Positions 16,974-24,126 of a DNA stretch of 64,000 nucleotides are shown piece by piece. Made by a program: the position numbers and the translations under genes. Source of the stretch: Aurantiacibacter spongiae (GTDB taxonomy: Bacteria; Pseudomonadota; Alphaproteobacteria; Sphingomonadales; Sphingomonadaceae); NCBI RefSeq assembly GCF_003815535.1, contig NZ_RPFZ01000001.1:1798001-1862000 (forward strand), given 5' to 3'. Positions within the stretch are counted from its first letter, which is position 1, and every line of letters begins with the position of its first letter. Under the pieces are notes generated by a model. That model did not search any database. It was not told the DNA's origin and saw nothing but the letters and a program-made list of their open reading frames with translations.

Positions 16974-16998
16974 TACGCGCGCGCCCAGCCAACCCCTC
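16974..16998 (-). promoter_or_regulatory. ECF-type promoter of copA, overlapping the sigma gene stop codon
   Basis: On the minus strand GAGGG (16998-16994) and CGTA (16977-16974) are 16 bases apart, preceded by AAAAACTTT. The stop codon TGA of the sigma factor gene is part of the -35-like block, so the copA promoter starts inside the end of the upstream gene. The copA ATG lies 33 bases downstream of CGTA. Confidence 0.75.
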
Positions 16999-17557
16999 AA
17001 AGTTTTTCGAAGCGCTCCTTCAGCCTGTTGCGCGCGCGGTATACGCGGGTTTCGATCGCCTTTTCGGTCGTTCCGAGAAGATCGGCTGCCTCGGCCTGGC
17101 TACGCCCCTCGATGGTCACGAGCACGAGGGCTTCGCGCAGCCTTACGGGCATTCGTGCGATCTCGGCCTGAACGAGATTGAGCTCTTCCCTGGAAACGGC
17201 CAACGCTTCAGGACCCGGCAAATCGTCGGCGATGGAATGGAGTCCGTCATCACCCGACAGTCCGAAAAAGCCCGCGACCTTGCGCCTGCGCAAACGGTCC
17301 CGGCAGCGGTTGAGAACGACGGTTGTCAGATAGGGTCCGATCGGCTTGTCCGGATCGAGCCGATGGCGCGTCAGCCACACCGAAGCGAGGCTGTCCTGAA
17401 CAACGTCCTCGGCCTGAGAAGGAGAGGAAAGCATGCGTGTCGCAAGCGCGAGAAGCCGACCGGTTTCATGCTCGACGAGCTTGCTGAAAGCCCGCTTGTT
17501 ACCGGCCCTCACCTGCGAGACAAGGGCCTCATCCGGAGTGTCGCCCGCCCCCGACAT
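16997..17557 (-). CDS. ECF sigma factor (CnrH-like)
   Basis: A 186-residue extracytoplasmic-function sigma-70 factor. Region 2 covers about residues 10-85 (HETGRLLALATRMLSSPSQA, then EDVVQDSLASVWLT), and region 4 about 125-180 (MPVRLREALVLVTIEGRSQA, then EAADLLGTTEKAIETRVYRA). It follows a periplasmic sensor and a short membrane protein in the order of cnrY-cnrX-cnrH from Cupriavidus, with similar gene sizes. It should direct RNA polymerase to the GAGGG-N16-CGTA promoters around it, including its own. It lies directly upstream of copA, so copper is the likely signal; that is inference. Confidence 0.9.
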   Translation of the reverse strand: MSGAGDTPDEALVSQVRAGNKRAFSKLVEHETGRLLALATRMLSSPSQAEDVVQDSLASVWLTRHRLDPDKPIGPYLTTVVLNRCRDRLRRRKVAGFFGLSGDDGLHSIADDLPGPEALAVSREELNLVQAEIARMPVRLREALVLVTIEGRSQAEAADLLGTTEKAIETRVYRARNRLKERFEKL

Positions 17558-17563
17558 GGCGCT

Positions 17564-17998
17564 TCAGTCGCGCGGGTCGCGGGTCAGGGCGTCGGAGACC
17601 TTGCGGTCGAACTGGCGTTGCTGCTCGGGTTCGAGAATTTCACGCATGTCGAAGACATGCCGTACCGTTGCTTTCTGCAGATCGCCCATACGCGCATGCA
17701 CCTCGTCGATCGCGGCCGAAACCTCGGGACCGTACTCGTGCTCATTTTCCATCGCCTGGGCGAGCCGGGCATTGGCTGCGCGCGCCGATCCTTCGAGCCG
17801 TGCCCTTTCGACAGCGAAACGGGCCTCGAGCGCATCGAGACGCTGCTCCTGGTCGGCCGTCAGGGTGAGCTCGTCGTGCACGAAATCGTGGAGGCCGGAG
17901 CCGGCCTCGTGATTGGCCCAGCGATCCGCGGCAATCGCGCCGAGGCATCCTGCAAGTGCTGCGAGAAGCACCGCGAGAACGATATGCGTCGTCTTCAA
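17564..17998 (-). CDS. periplasmic metal sensor (CnrX/Metal_resist family)
   Basis: A 144-residue protein with one N-terminal membrane anchor (VLAVLLAALAGCLGAIAADR) and a periplasmic four-helix domain. LTADQEQRLDALEARFAVER and MREILEPEQQRQFDRKVSDA are typical of the CnrX/ZraP-like heavy-metal-sensing fold. HEAGSGLHDFVHDEL near the anchor holds three His residues suited to metal binding. The gene sits 6 bases upstream of the sigma gene and 3 bases after the CnrY-like gene. By analogy with CnrX it would hold the anti-sigma factor inactive or active depending on metal occupancy. Confidence 0.82.
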   Translation of the reverse strand: MKTTHIVLAVLLAALAGCLGAIAADRWANHEAGSGLHDFVHDELTLTADQEQRLDALEARFAVERARLEGSARAANARLAQAMENEHEYGPEVSAAIDEVHARMGDLQKATVRHVFDMREILEPEQQRQFDRKVSDALTRDPRD

Positions 17999-18001
17999 AC
18001 C

Positions 18002-18298
18002 CTATTGCTCCACATGGAGGAGCGCCGATGGGGACAGCTGTTCGCCGAGGATAAGACCCTCGCCAAATGACGCGGAAGACGTGCCATAGCCGCCGGGCCA
18101 ACCGCTCGTTCCGGCGCCAGCTCCAAGCCCGACGACGAACAGACCGACGAACAGAGCCGTCCGGCGGCGTCGGTCGGCGATTTCGCCAAGCTGTCCGGCG
18201 CGCTGCCAAACGCCATCCATGAAGTCGGCGGGGACCTCGCTGGTGCCGGTGGCGGAAAGGGTTCCGAGCACCGCATCAAGAGAGTGATTGTCACGCAT
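18002..18298 (-). CDS. probable anti-sigma factor (CnrY-like)
   Basis: A 98-residue single-span protein. The cytoplasmic N-terminus (about 45 residues, with VPADFMDGVWQRAGQLGEIA) is of the right size to clamp a sigma factor, the span is TALFVGLFVVGLGAGAGT, and the C-terminal part is periplasmic and short. Sequence similarity to known CnrY is not obvious to me; the call rests on size, topology and position as the first gene of a cnrYXH-like operon. It starts at 18298 after AGGAG and is driven by an ECF-type promoter. Confidence 0.68.
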   Translation of the reverse strand: MRDNHSLDAVLGTLSATGTSEVPADFMDGVWQRAGQLGEIADRRRRTALFVGLFVVGLGAGAGTSGWPGGYGTSSASFGEGLILGEQLSPSALLHVEQ

Positions 18299-18330
18299 CC
18301 GAAAAACTCCTGTGGGTTGCACGTGTCCTA

Positions 18331-18355
18331 TACGCGCTCGCCTGCACAATCCCTT
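18331..18355 (-). promoter_or_regulatory. ECF-type promoter of the sigma/sensor operon (autoregulation)
   Basis: On the minus strand AAGGG (18355-18351) and CGTA (18334-18331) are 16 bases apart, preceded by GAAGTTT. It points at the CnrY-like gene, 33 bases away. Its upstream edge is shared with the divergent promoter at 18370-18394, the two -35-like blocks lying 14 bases apart. Confidence 0.7.
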
Positions 18356-18369
18356 AAACTTCTTTTTTT

Positions 18370-18394
18370 GAGGGAATGTCCACCGCCATACGTA
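18370..18394 (+). promoter_or_regulatory. ECF-type promoter of the methyltransferase unit
   Basis: On the plus strand GAGGG (18370-18374) and CGTA (18391-18394) are 16 bases apart, preceded by AAACTTCTTTTTTT. It lies 37 bases before the methyltransferase ATG and back to back with the sigma operon promoter. Confidence 0.75.
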
Positions 18395-18431
18395 ACCGAG
18401 ACGGGTCTGTCAGAATCGGGTCGAACCCGGG

Positions 18432-19136
18432 ATGAATGGGAACCAGCTCGTGAACAATATCACCGCACCTGAAGATCACGGCGAATTTACGCCTCTTCTT
18501 GGCAAGAGCTTTCTGACGCCCCTTTACGACCGGGCGATCGGTCTGTTCACCCGCGAACATCTCTGGCGACAAAGGATTGTCGAAGAACTGCACCTTGTCC
18601 CCGGCGACCGGGTGATCGATGTTGGCAGCGGAACCGGCACTCTTCTCAAGGCCTTGATGACGGATTGTCCGGAAGCGGGTCTGATCGGTGTCGAACCCGA
18701 CCAGGAGGCGCTCGCGCTTGCGCGGCGCAAGTTTGGCGCGGGAGCCGATCTCGTGAAATGGCACAATGGCTTTCTCGAAAGCCTCGAGCTGCCCGCAGGG
18801 TGGCGGCCGAACAAGATCGTCAGCAGCCTCGTCCTGCACCAGGTTCCCTTGCGCAAGAAGCAGGCAATCCTGGAAACCATCGAAAGCTTGCTCGTGCCAG
18901 GCGGAACCGTGTTGATCTCCGATTATATGAAGCAGGATAGCCCACTCATGCGGAGCCTCTTCCGGGCGACCGTCCAGTCGCTTGACGGCGTAAGCGACAC
19001 GCAGCCCAGCGCCGACGGCGAGGTCGAAAAACTATTCGCCGAAATCTTCACCGAGCCATGCCTGCTCCACCGGTTCCCGACGGTGACCGGGACGATCTCG
19101 CTATGGCGCGGATACAAGAAAGGAATTGCACAATGA
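18432..19136 (+). CDS. class I SAM-dependent methyltransferase
   Basis: A 234-residue cytoplasmic methyltransferase. Motif I is VIDVGSGTGTLLKAL (about residues 61-75), followed by LIGVEPDQEALALARRKFG and by KIVSSLVLHQVPLRKKQAIL with VLISDYMKQDSPLMR. This is the UbiE/arsenite-methyltransferase-like fold, but the cysteine set of ArsM is missing, so the substrate is unknown. It starts the unit driven by the ECF promoter at 18370 and overlaps the DUF411 gene by 4 bases. Methyltransferases of this type are seen next to DUF411 genes in copper islands of other proteobacteria, from general knowledge rather than a search. Confidence 0.82.
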   Translation: MNGNQLVNNITAPEDHGEFTPLLGKSFLTPLYDRAIGLFTREHLWRQRIVEELHLVPGDRVIDVGSGTGTLLKALMTDCPEAGLIGVEPDQEALALARRKFGAGADLVKWHNGFLESLELPAGWRPNKIVSSLVLHQVPLRKKQAILETIESLLVPGGTVLISDYMKQDSPLMRSLFRATVQSLDGVSDTQPSADGEVEKLFAEIFTEPCLLHRFPTVTGTISLWRGYKKGIAQ

Positions 19137-19597
19137 TCTGGAAAAAGCCTGCCCTGTTCCGGCGATCGATTAGCGGCGCGGCCTTGCTCGTGCTGGCAGC
19201 CTGTTCGAACGTGGCACAGGCAGCGACCTATACGATGTTCCGGGATCCAGGATGTGGGTGCTGTCTCAGCTGGGCAGGCCATGTCGAAGACGGGATGAAC
19301 ACGAAGGTGGCATCGGTCGACAGCAACGACATGGCGGCGATCAAGACCGCGCGGGGCGTACCCCAAGAGTTATGGTCATGCCATACGATGGAGGTCGATG
19401 GATACATCATCGAAGGTCACGTGCCTGCAGAAGCCGTCGCCAAGCTTTTGCGCGAACGGCCCGCCGGCGTTGCCGGCCTCGCGGTTCCGGGAATGCCGCT
19501 GGGATCTCCCGGCATGGAGGCAGGAGACCGGGTGCAGCCCTTCGAGGTCATCGCCTTTGGTTCAGCCGGACGGAGCGTCTTCGCGTCCTTTCCGTGA
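19133..19597 (+). CDS. DUF411 metal-binding protein
   Basis: A 154-residue exported DUF411 protein. The signal peptide ends near LVLAACSNVAQA and could be lipidated. The motif MFRDPGCGCCLSWAGHVE carries the family's CxCC cluster, followed by ELWSCHTMEVDGYIIEGHVP and PGMPLGSPGMEAG, both conserved. DUF411 proteins bind copper and are induced by it in several bacteria. The ATG at 19133 overlaps the methyltransferase stop. A hairpin follows about 125 bases downstream. Confidence 0.88.
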   Translation: MIWKKPALFRRSISGAALLVLAACSNVAQAATYTMFRDPGCGCCLSWAGHVEDGMNTKVASVDSNDMAAIKTARGVPQELWSCHTMEVDGYIIEGHVPAEAVAKLLRERPAGVAGLAVPGMPLGSPGMEAGDRVQPFEVIAFGSAGRSVFASFP

Positions 19598-19720
19598 GTG
19601 TGTGGAACCACACCATGCGTCACCGTGAAAGGGATGAAGGTGATGAAGATTATTTGCGGGAAGCGACACAGAACCCGGTAAAACCGGGACAGGCTGTAAG
19701 AAGCCTATCGAATTCTCGCA

Positions 19721-19756
19721 GGGTCCGGGGCTGGCTGCCCCCACCGCCCCGGACCC
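19721..19756 (+). terminator. strong GC hairpin between DUF411 and DUF5676 genes
   Basis: GGGTCCGGGGC (19721-19731) pairs perfectly with GCCCCGGACCC (19746-19756) across a 14-base loop. No T-run follows, so classical intrinsic termination is doubtful; it may instead protect the 3' end of the upstream mRNA or attenuate reading into the next gene. Confidence 0.45.
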
Positions 19757-19800
19757 GTCCAATTGCATGATTTCAGCACGCACGAAGTGGGAGAAATGCG

Positions 19801-20082
19801 ATGGTAAAAGGATCAATCAAGAGCTCGATATTCGCATGGGGCTGGACGCTTAGCGTGTTCCTGCTTGTCAGCTATCTCCTTTGCATTGCCTTTGGAGTCC
19901 TCGCGCCCGAGCGTTTTCACATGCATGAAGCCTGGGCTCCGTTGCTGCCATGGTTCGAATGGCTAACGCCGCGCGGGTTCCTCGCCGGAGCGGTGGGGAG
20001 CTTTCTCTATGGCTGGTACATCGCACTCATCGCGGTTCCGCTCTATCGGTATTTCCGGAGACGAACTGGTAATTCGGTCTGA
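19801..20082 (+). CDS. small two-span membrane protein (DUF5676-like)
   Basis: A 93-residue inner-membrane protein with spans near residues 10-34 (WTLSVFLLVSYLLCIAFGVL) and 57-80 (PRGFLAGAVGSFLYGWYIAL). LAPERFHMHEAWAPLLP lies in the loop between them. It matches the short DUF5676 membrane proteins found in copper and silver islands, whose role is unknown. It starts at an ATG preceded by GGGAGAAATGCG. It may be read from the same promoter as the methyltransferase unit if the hairpin upstream is leaky. Confidence 0.72.
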   Translation: MVKGSIKSSIFAWGWTLSVFLLVSYLLCIAFGVLAPERFHMHEAWAPLLPWFEWLTPRGFLAGAVGSFLYGWYIALIAVPLYRYFRRRTGNSV

Positions 20083-20162
20083 TTTCCCGATGCCCTTCGC
20101 GGGACAAGACGTTTTGCACGCGAAGCCATTAGCCCGGTAGCCTGAAAAAACGAAAAAAGGGA

Positions 20163-20331
20163 ATGCGCGATCTACAGGACAAAGCCTTCACAGAGCGCTC
20201 GAACGCTAACCGCCCATGCGGTCCTTGGTGCTGCCCTCGGCATCACGATCCTCCATCCGGTAACCACCCTCGTCTTCTGGTACGAGTTCGGTCCGTCGCA
20301 CGACACCGGCAGCAATACTGCCATTGGGTTC
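20163..20331 (+). other. probable out-of-frame 5' end of the AlbA_2-type gene
   Basis: In the frame of the following gene, the DNA upstream of its first ATG still encodes a credible membrane span (AVLGAALGITILHPVTTL, then VFWYEFG) and has no stop back to 20145, but it offers no ATG, GTG or TTG. A well-placed ATG with AAAAAAGGG just ahead of it sits at 20163 in another frame. A one-base shift near 20200 would join them. Confidence 0.5.
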
Positions 20332-20982
20332 ATGATCGGCCGGCTGGTAAATGCTTTCGCGTTCGAAATGCTTCCCATGAGCGCCATCTACGCGGTGATC
20401 GGCGGCGCCCTTGGTCTGGGATTTGGCATGTATCACATGCGGTTGGCGCGAGCTCAGTCCAAGGTACTTTTTCTCGAACGCGAACTCGACGAGGAGTTGC
20501 CGCTTCTTATCGCACGCGGCGAGGGCGAGCGATTGGAATTCAAATCGTCCTTGCGGTGGGACAGGCGTGAGAACCGGGTCAACCGGTCACTCCAGCAGGT
20601 CGTACTCAAAACGGTTGCCGGCTTTCTCAACCATGAGGGCGGAACACTGCTTATCGGGGTTGGAGACGATGGGAACATCACTGGCATTGAAGCCGATATG
20701 CAGACACTCAAACATGCCAATCGGGATGGGTTCGAGCGCCTTGTGATGGACCTCGTGAAGGATGGTTTCGGCGGTCACGCGTGCGCTTTGGTCCATTGCC
20801 GTTTTCACGAAATGACAGAAAAGACGGTATGCCGGGTCATTGCTGAAAGGAGCGCTGATCCTGTCTACCTCGTAGAGGGAGGTACCGCGCGCCTGATGTT
20901 ACGTATCGGAAACAGCACGCGTGAGCTCGACGTGCGCGAAGCGCAGGCACATTTGCGCAATCGATCCCCCGGTCGAGCTTAA
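20332..20982 (+). CDS. membrane protein with AlbA_2 (Schlafen-type) domain
   Basis: A 216-residue protein as written from the first in-frame ATG. A membrane span near residues 17-34 (MSAIYAVIGGALGLGFGM) is followed by the AlbA_2/DUF4062-like nucleic-acid or nucleotide-binding domain, recognisable in EGERLEFKSSLRW, TVAGFLNHEGGTLLIGVGDD and GNSTRELDVREAQAH. AlbA_2 proteins are often regulators or defence-related; the membrane-anchored form suggests signalling from the membrane. The true gene likely starts further upstream with a second span. It is unclear whether the gene belongs to the ECF regulon. Confidence 0.72.
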   Translation: MIGRLVNAFAFEMLPMSAIYAVIGGALGLGFGMYHMRLARAQSKVLFLERELDEELPLLIARGEGERLEFKSSLRWDRRENRVNRSLQQVVLKTVAGFLNHEGGTLLIGVGDDGNITGIEADMQTLKHANRDGFERLVMDLVKDGFGGHACALVHCRFHEMTEKTVCRVIAERSADPVYLVEGGTARLMLRIGNSTRELDVREAQAHLRNRSPGRA

Positions 20983-21189
20983 TCCGGCTGCTGGGCACGT
21001 CAGATTGATCGAACAGGGCCAGTTACCTCTCGCGAGACCTGCTAGAGAAAATTCACAGTGGGCCACCCTGGCGATACGCGTCGCCTCCTATCGACGCACC
21101 TTGTGCTAAGAGAAGCCTCGCGAAAAGCGGACTCCCTATCTTGCCAAACCGCCCCCTGGGGCAGGCGCGCACCATGTCGAAACTTTTTT

Positions 21190-21214
21190 GAGGGGTGAGG
21201 CACTACCTAACGTA
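21190..21214 (+). promoter_or_regulatory. ECF-type promoter of the permease/channel unit
   Basis: On the plus strand GAGGG (21190-21194) and CGTA (21211-21214) are 16 bases apart, preceded by GAAACTTTTTT. It is the nearest promoter-like sequence to the APC permease start, 50 bases downstream. Confidence 0.75.
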
Positions 21215-21264
21215 CTGTCTGGCGTGATGTTTCTCGGACGGGAGGACATCGACAGGGGAAAGAC

Positions 21265-22614
21265 TTGCAGACAGATGGCGACGATCAACAAAACGAGAGT
21301 GCGGCCTCGATAACATTGCTGGGCGGTGTCGCGATGGGAACCGGCGTCATGATCGGCGCCGGTATCTTCGCACTGACTGGCCAGATTGCCGAACTGGCTG
21401 GACCGCTATTTCCGCTTTCGTTTATTGCCGGCGCGCTGGTTACTTCGCTCGCCGCCTACAGCTACATCAAGATGTCGAACCGCTGGCCCTCCTCGGGCGG
21501 CATCGCGATGATCCTTCAGAAAGCCTACGGACCAGGCGTCGTGGCAGCCTCGGCATCGCTCCTGATGGCGCTGTCGATGGTCATCAACGAAAGCCTGGTC
21601 GCTCGAACCTTCGCGACCTATGCCTTGCGGCCCTTTGGGCTCGAGAGCAGCGGCATTCTGGTTTCCGTCGCGGCACTGGCGCTCATCGTCTTCGCCTATT
21701 TTGTGAATGCGGCAGGCAACAAATCGGTCAGCGGTTTCTCTCTCGTCATGTCGGCGATCAAGATCGGCGGCATCGCCCTGTTCGCGATTGCGGCGATCTG
21801 GGCCAGCGGATTTTCGGGCGGCGCCTTCTCAGAGCCAGTCGCGCTTTCGGGTCTCGACGCGTTGCTCGCGTCGGTCGCCTTCTCGATCCTCGCGTTCAAG
21901 GGTTTCACCACCATCACCAACAGCGGCGGCGAAATCATCGATCCGCACCGAAATGTTGGCAGAACCATTATCATTTCGATCACAGTATGCGTGGTCGTCT
22001 ACCTTCTGGTCGCGGTGGCGGTCGGAGCCAGCCTCAGCACTTCGGAAATAGCGCAAGCGCGCGATTACTCGCTTGCGGCAGCTGCGCGCCCCGCGCTCGG
22101 AGAGCTTGGGTTCTATTTCACAGTCGCAATCGCGATCGCAGCCACGACCTCGGGTGTCATCGCCAGCGTTTTCGCCGTTTCGCGAATGCTGACGATGCTG
22201 ACCGAAATGAAGATGATCCCGCATAGCCATTTTGGGATGAAGGGACCGATCCGCAGTCACATGCTGGTCTATACCGTCGTGGTCGCCGGCACGCTCGCGG
22301 TCCTGTTCGATCTTTCGCGGATCGCCTCGCTCGGAGCGTTCTTCTATCTCGTAATGGACATGCTCGTGCATTGGGGCGTGCTGCGCGGTTTGCGGGAAGA
22401 AATAGGCGCGCGCGCCTGGATCCTTTGGTCGGCCCTGGTGGCAGACGGCGTAGTCCTGACAGCTTTTGCCCTCGCCAAGCTCGAAACCGACCCTGCGGTC
22501 GTCGCCTATGCGGTCGCAGGTATCGTCGCAGTGTTCGGAGCCGAATGGTTCTATCTCCGTCGAAATCCCGCGCTTCGTGAAATGCCTGCCACTCACGATG
22601 GAGATTATAGATGA
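21265..22614 (+). CDS. APC-superfamily amino acid/amine permease
   Basis: A 449-residue inner-membrane transporter with about 12 predicted spans. The first span carries GTGVMIGAGIFALTGQ, the APC substrate-binding motif, and FKGFTTITNSGGEIIDPHRN lies at the conserved loop after span 6. The protein begins at a TTG with GGGGAAA ahead of it, and no ATG exists in frame before the first span, so TTG is well supported. The substrate is not evident. It heads a unit of overlapping genes driven by an ECF-type promoter. Why a metal-response unit includes such a permease is not clear; export or uptake of a thiol or polyamine is one option. Confidence 0.85.
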   Translation: MQTDGDDQQNESAASITLLGGVAMGTGVMIGAGIFALTGQIAELAGPLFPLSFIAGALVTSLAAYSYIKMSNRWPSSGGIAMILQKAYGPGVVAASASLLMALSMVINESLVARTFATYALRPFGLESSGILVSVAALALIVFAYFVNAAGNKSVSGFSLVMSAIKIGGIALFAIAAIWASGFSGGAFSEPVALSGLDALLASVAFSILAFKGFTTITNSGGEIIDPHRNVGRTIIISITVCVVVYLLVAVAVGASLSTSEIAQARDYSLAAAARPALGELGFYFTVAIAIAATTSGVIASVFAVSRMLTMLTEMKMIPHSHFGMKGPIRSHMLVYTVVVAGTLAVLFDLSRIASLGAFFYLVMDMLVHWGVLRGLREEIGARAWILWSALVADGVVLTAFALAKLETDPAVVAYAVAGIVAVFGAEWFYLRRNPALREMPATHDGDYR

Positions 22615-23024
22615 TCGCCGCACTTGTGCTCGCCATTGCACTTTTTCTGGCTTCGGTCGGCGCGCATCTTTCGATTCTCGGTGTCGGGCATCGCATGCTC
22701 GACGCACGCCGAAATTTCTCTGCCAAGCTTGGGGTCGCGCTTCTCGTCCTGGCATCGCACCTGCTTGTCGCGACGCTCTTCGCTGGCGGTTTCTGGCTGG
22801 GCGCGGAGCTGGGCCTCGGCGGGTTCGACAAGACGCCGGCGATGAGTGCGATGGACTATTTCTATTTCTCGCTGATCAACGTGACCACACTGGGGCTCGG
22901 CGACATCTACCCGACCGAGCACCTGCGCGTCATTGCCGGCGTCGAAGCCTTGACCGGCTTCGCGCTCATCAGCTGCTCGGCACAACTGTTCTGGACCATG
23001 ATGAAGGAAGGAGAAAACGCATGA
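22611..23024 (+). CDS. two-span ion channel with TLGLGD filter
   Basis: A 137-residue membrane protein of the Ion_trans_2 type. The spans are about residues 2-24 and 42-65, then a pore loop, DYFYFSLINVTTLGLGDIYP, and a last span (VEALTGFALISCSAQLFW). The selectivity filter reads TLGLGD in place of the usual TVGYGD of K+ channels. This change keeps the two glycines and the Asp and is found in some bacterial channels. It has no cytoplasmic regulatory domain. It overlaps both the permease and the DUF305 gene by 4 bases, so the three are made together. Confidence 0.82.
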   Translation: MIAALVLAIALFLASVGAHLSILGVGHRMLDARRNFSAKLGVALLVLASHLLVATLFAGGFWLGAELGLGGFDKTPAMSAMDYFYFSLINVTTLGLGDIYPTEHLRVIAGVEALTGFALISCSAQLFWTMMKEGENA

Positions 23025-23548
23025 CTGAAAGTACATCCCACTCGGACAAGGGAGGGGGCGGCAACTACTGGCGGTTTATGGCCATGGTATCCACCTCGAC
23101 CGTGATCATGTTCTTCCTGATGTATGCCAACAGCTTCGACATGGACGACGTGTTCTGGAGCGAAACGCGCTTCTGGATGATGTTCGTCATGGGCGCGATG
23201 ATGATGGTGGTCATGCTGCTCTTCATGTGGGGCATGTACAAGGACCGGACCAAGAATTTCATCATCCTGGGTGTCGGAGCCGTCGTCTTCGCACTCGCGC
23301 TATGGCTCGTACGCAGCCAGACCACGGTCGACGACACCGAATACATGGCCGCAATGATTCCGCACCACTCGATCGCGATCATGACCAGCGAAAGGGCGAG
23401 CCTGAAGGATCCGCGTGTCCGCGAACTTGCTCAGGCCATCATCGTCGCGCAGCGGCGTGAGATCGCCGAGATGAAATACCTCATCCAGGACATCGAGGAG
23501 AACGGCCCGCGCACCGAAGAACGCCTGCCCGAGGAGATGCAGCAATGA
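23021..23548 (+). CDS. DUF305 membrane protein
   Basis: A 175-residue protein with three hydrophobic spans in the first 110 residues, rich in Met (MMFVMGAMMMVVMLLFMW), followed by the DUF305 helical domain with AAMIPHHSIAIMTSERASL, the family's MxxHH motif. The Met-rich spans and the HH pair would suit copper handling. DUF305 proteins are widespread in metal islands but have no settled function. The start at 23021 follows GAAGGAGAAAA and overlaps the channel stop. Confidence 0.8.
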   Translation: MTESTSHSDKGGGGNYWRFMAMVSTSTVIMFFLMYANSFDMDDVFWSETRFWMMFVMGAMMMVVMLLFMWGMYKDRTKNFIILGVGAVVFALALWLVRSQTTVDDTEYMAAMIPHHSIAIMTSERASLKDPRVRELAQAIIVAQRREIAEMKYLIQDIEENGPRTEERLPEEMQQ

Positions 23549-24033
23549 ACAAGATCGCACTTCTGACTCTTGCAGCCCTTCCGCTGGCGGCCTGCAATAC
23601 CAACACCGCGATCGGTAATGACCGCGAAGCACAGCTCGATCCTCCGGCAACGGCAGCTCCGATGGAGAGCACTGCGAGCGCTCTTGCCAATCTCAGCCCC
23701 GGCCTCATGCTGCCCGAGACCATGAGCGACGCGGACCTCGCCGCGCTGGGAGCCGAGAACACGTGCCAGTTCCGCCTGACCGAGGTCGCGTTCCCGTCAT
23801 TCGTCTACGACAACAGCGGTCGCGGGGCGATCAAGATCAATGGCAAACTGATCCCCGTCACGGCAAGCGCCTCGGGTGAGTATGCGAATGGTGAGCTTCG
23901 TATCCGTACGCGCCTTCTCGATGACGAAGGAGACGCGGGCCTGCAAATGCAGGAGCTCATCGTCGCCGGCCCCCGGATGAAGGACGAGTTCGGGTTCTGG
24001 GGGTACACGACCTGCGGCAACAGCGAAGCGTGA
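23545..24033 (+). CDS. predicted lipoprotein of unknown function
   Basis: A 162-residue exported protein. The signal peptide ends LAALPLAAC, a standard lipobox with Cys17. The mature part carries NTCQFRLTEVAFPSFVYDNS and ends WGYTTCGNSEA; two remaining cysteines could form a disulfide. I do not recognise a family. It overlaps the DUF305 gene by 4 bases, so it is part of the same unit. The ending DEFGFWGY is unusual for a disordered lipoprotein and suggests a folded domain. Confidence 0.68.
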   Translation: MNKIALLTLAALPLAACNTNTAIGNDREAQLDPPATAAPMESTASALANLSPGLMLPETMSDADLAALGAENTCQFRLTEVAFPSFVYDNSGRGAIKINGKLIPVTASASGEYANGELRIRTRLLDDEGDAGLQMQELIVAGPRMKDEFGFWGYTTCGNSEA

Positions 24034-24126
24034 ACACGAGCGAGCGGGCGCCGGCTTCCGTCGGTGCCTGCTCCATGATCATGATCGGCCCGGCACGCGC
24101 GGCCGAATTTATAATGAGGTGCTACA

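Noticed and set aside
15493-17181. Plus-strand open frame of 562 codons opposite copA and the sigma gene
   Set aside because: Antisense to CopA with clear copper motifs and to the ECF sigma factor; no domain.
19721-19756. Hairpin as a certain intrinsic terminator
   Set aside because: The stem is perfect but no run of T follows; listed as a hairpin with low confidence instead.
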